Positions 44,661-45,629 of a stretch of DNA of 45,629 nucleotides are shown piece by piece. How positions within the stretch are numbered: the first letter of the stretch is position 1; each line of letters starts with the position of its first letter. The notes under the pieces are model-generated. The model made no database searches. It was not told the origin of the DNA and saw nothing but the letters and a program-made list of their open reading frames with translations. This DNA is from Polaromonas sp. (GTDB taxonomy: Bacteria; Pseudomonadota; Gammaproteobacteria; Burkholderiales; Burkholderiaceae_C): assembly GCA_025363315.1 (NCBI GenBank), contig JANYED010000088.1:1-45629 (forward strand), given 5' to 3'. The translations under genes and the position numbers were made by a program.

Positions 44661-45629
44661 TCACTCCAGATTCAGTTCCTGAATCTTGCGGGTGATGGTG
44701 TTGCGGCCAATACCGAGTTTTTGTGCCGCCTCGATCCTCCTGCCGCGCGTGTTGAGCAGCGCGGTTTGAATCAGCTTGGATTCAAATCGGCGGCTCAGCA
44801 CGTCCCACACGTCGGTGCGCCCGGTCGCCAGCAAGGCTTGCGCCTCCAGCTCCAGGTCTGCCTCCCAGCTGCGGCCGCCTGGCGCGTGATGGTTTGCATC
44901 GCCGGCAACAACGGGCCCGGCGGGAGCTGGGCTGACGAAGGGCTCGGGAGCGGATGTTGCAGTAACGTAACGCGGCATGGCTGGCTCGTGGTCTTCAGCG
45001 TCAGCCGTTTTGACGGGCGGCGCATGAACCGTACCAACTGACGGCTTGGCCATTTCAGGGACGGTGCTGATAACTTCGGGCGGCAAGTCTTTGGACTCGA
45101 TCACCTGAGAAGGTGCCATCACCGTCAACCAGTGGCAAATGTTTTCCAACTGCCGCACATTGCCTGGAAAGCCGAATTTGCTTAGCTGCTGCAAGGCGGC
45201 ATCTGAGATGCGCTTGGGCTCGACCCCCAGTTGCTTGGCGCTTTGCTGCAAAAAGTGGCGCGTGAGTGCGAACACGTCCTCTCGCCGCTCGCGCAGTGCC
45301 GGCAAACGCAGGCGAATCACATTCAGGCGGTGGTACAAGTCTTCACGAAACACGCCTTCTTTGACGCGCTGTTCCAGATCCTGATGAGTCGCAGCAATCA
45401 CCCGCGGATTGGCCTTGATGGCGTTGTGCCCGCCAACGCGGTAGAAATGCCCGTCACTCAACACACGCAGCAATCGCGTTTGCAAATCAAACGGCATGTC
45501 GCCAATTTCGTCGAGGAAAAGCGTGCCGCCTTCGGCTTGCTCAAAGCGGCCGCGACGCATGGTTTGCGCACCGGTGAAAGCCCCGCGCTCGTGGCCAAAC
45601 AGCTCACTTTCCAGCAGGTCTTTGGGAAT
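44661..45629 (-). CDS. ntrC: NtrC nitrogen regulator, C-terminal part (cut by window end)
   Basis: The sigma-54 activator and DNA-binding parts of NtrC (GlnG), which switches on nitrogen-scavenging genes when phosphorylated by NtrB. The window begins inside the AAA+ domain: [16 protein letters not shown] contains the GAFTGA loop that contacts sigma-54, followed by [20 protein letters not shown] (Walker B), [20 protein letters not shown] and [21 protein letters not shown] roughly 90-residue variable linker leads to a Fis-type helix-turn-helix, [20 protein letters not shown]. The receiver domain and start lie beyond 45629. Confidence 0.93.
   Translation of the reverse strand: MPKDLLESELFGHERGAFTGAQTMRRGRFEQAEGGTLFLDEIGDMPFDLQTRLLRVLSDGHFYRVGGHNAIKANPRVIAATHQDLEQRVKEGVFREDLYHRLNVIRLRLPALRERREDVFALTRHFLQQSAKQLGVEPKRISDAALQQLSKFGFPGNVRQLENICHWLTVMAPSQVIESKDLPPEVISTVPEMAKPSVGTVHAPPVKTADAEDHEPAMPRYVTATSAPEPFVSPAPAGPVVAGDANHHAPGGRSWEADLELEAQALLATGRTDVWDVLSRRFESKLIQTALLNTRGRRIEAAQKLGIGRNTITRKIQELNLE

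Overview
The window looks like a chromosome segment from a Burkholderiales bacterium of the Comamonadaceae type (Rhodoferax/Polaromonas-like). Support comes from the housekeeping neighbourhood (lysC, tilS, accA, cysS, tandem cyclophilins, lpxH, mtfA), the Hut layout, and at least six copies of a short repeat with core AGCTGCTCGCGCCCG, a type I associate with that family. No taxonomic search was possible.

Layout. (1) 136-1114: a decayed IS5-family transposase. (2) 1498-11999: nine tightly packed, mostly stop/start-overlapping plus-strand genes, visibly more AT-rich than the rest. They encode an EboD-like sugar phosphate cyclase, a divergent HD-domain protein, a methyltransferase fused to a Gfo/Idh/MocA oxidoreductase, a GT4 glycosyltransferase, a PIG-L deacetylase, a metallo-beta-lactamase-fold protein with a zinc ribbon, a tandem GNAT protein, a standalone YcaO protein and a PlsC-like acyltransferase. 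galE follows, then a 12-bp triple repeat, a terminator and tRNA-Ser(GCU). I read this block as an undescribed biosynthetic cluster, probably on an island inserted beside the tRNA. (3) 13474-18898, minus strand: lysC, tilS, accA, an AlkA-type glycosylase and cysS. (4) 19038-24305, plus strand: TPR protein, L,D-transpeptidase, two cyclophilins, lpxH, mtfA. (5) 24379-28472: an orphan amino-acid-type binding protein broken by one stop codon, a coniferyl-aldehyde-type dehydrogenase, a ruined cbpA and a damaged cbpM. (6) 28706-39305: a complete histidine-utilisation divergon, with hutC-hutD-hutI-hutG-hutF leftward and hutU-hutH plus a three-gene ABC importer rightward, and a HutC-type operator between them. 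(7) 39447-45629: MsbA-type ABC exporter, glutamate dehydrogenase, a tannase/feruloyl-esterase-family protein and the C-terminal part of NtrC, cut by the window edge.

How the parts work together. The Hut genes convert histidine to glutamate by the five-step HutF/HutG route, and the nearby glutamate dehydrogenase and NtrC are consistent with nitrogen use. The EboD/YcaO cluster combines steps expected for a decorated cyclitol pseudoglycoside: ring closure, oxidation, methylation, glycosylation, N-deacetylation, N-acylation and ATP-driven amide chemistry, perhaps with lipid attachment. The glycosyltransferase/deacetylase/tandem-GNAT trio parallels MshA/MshB/MshD of mycothiol synthesis. The product is unknown and this reading is inference.
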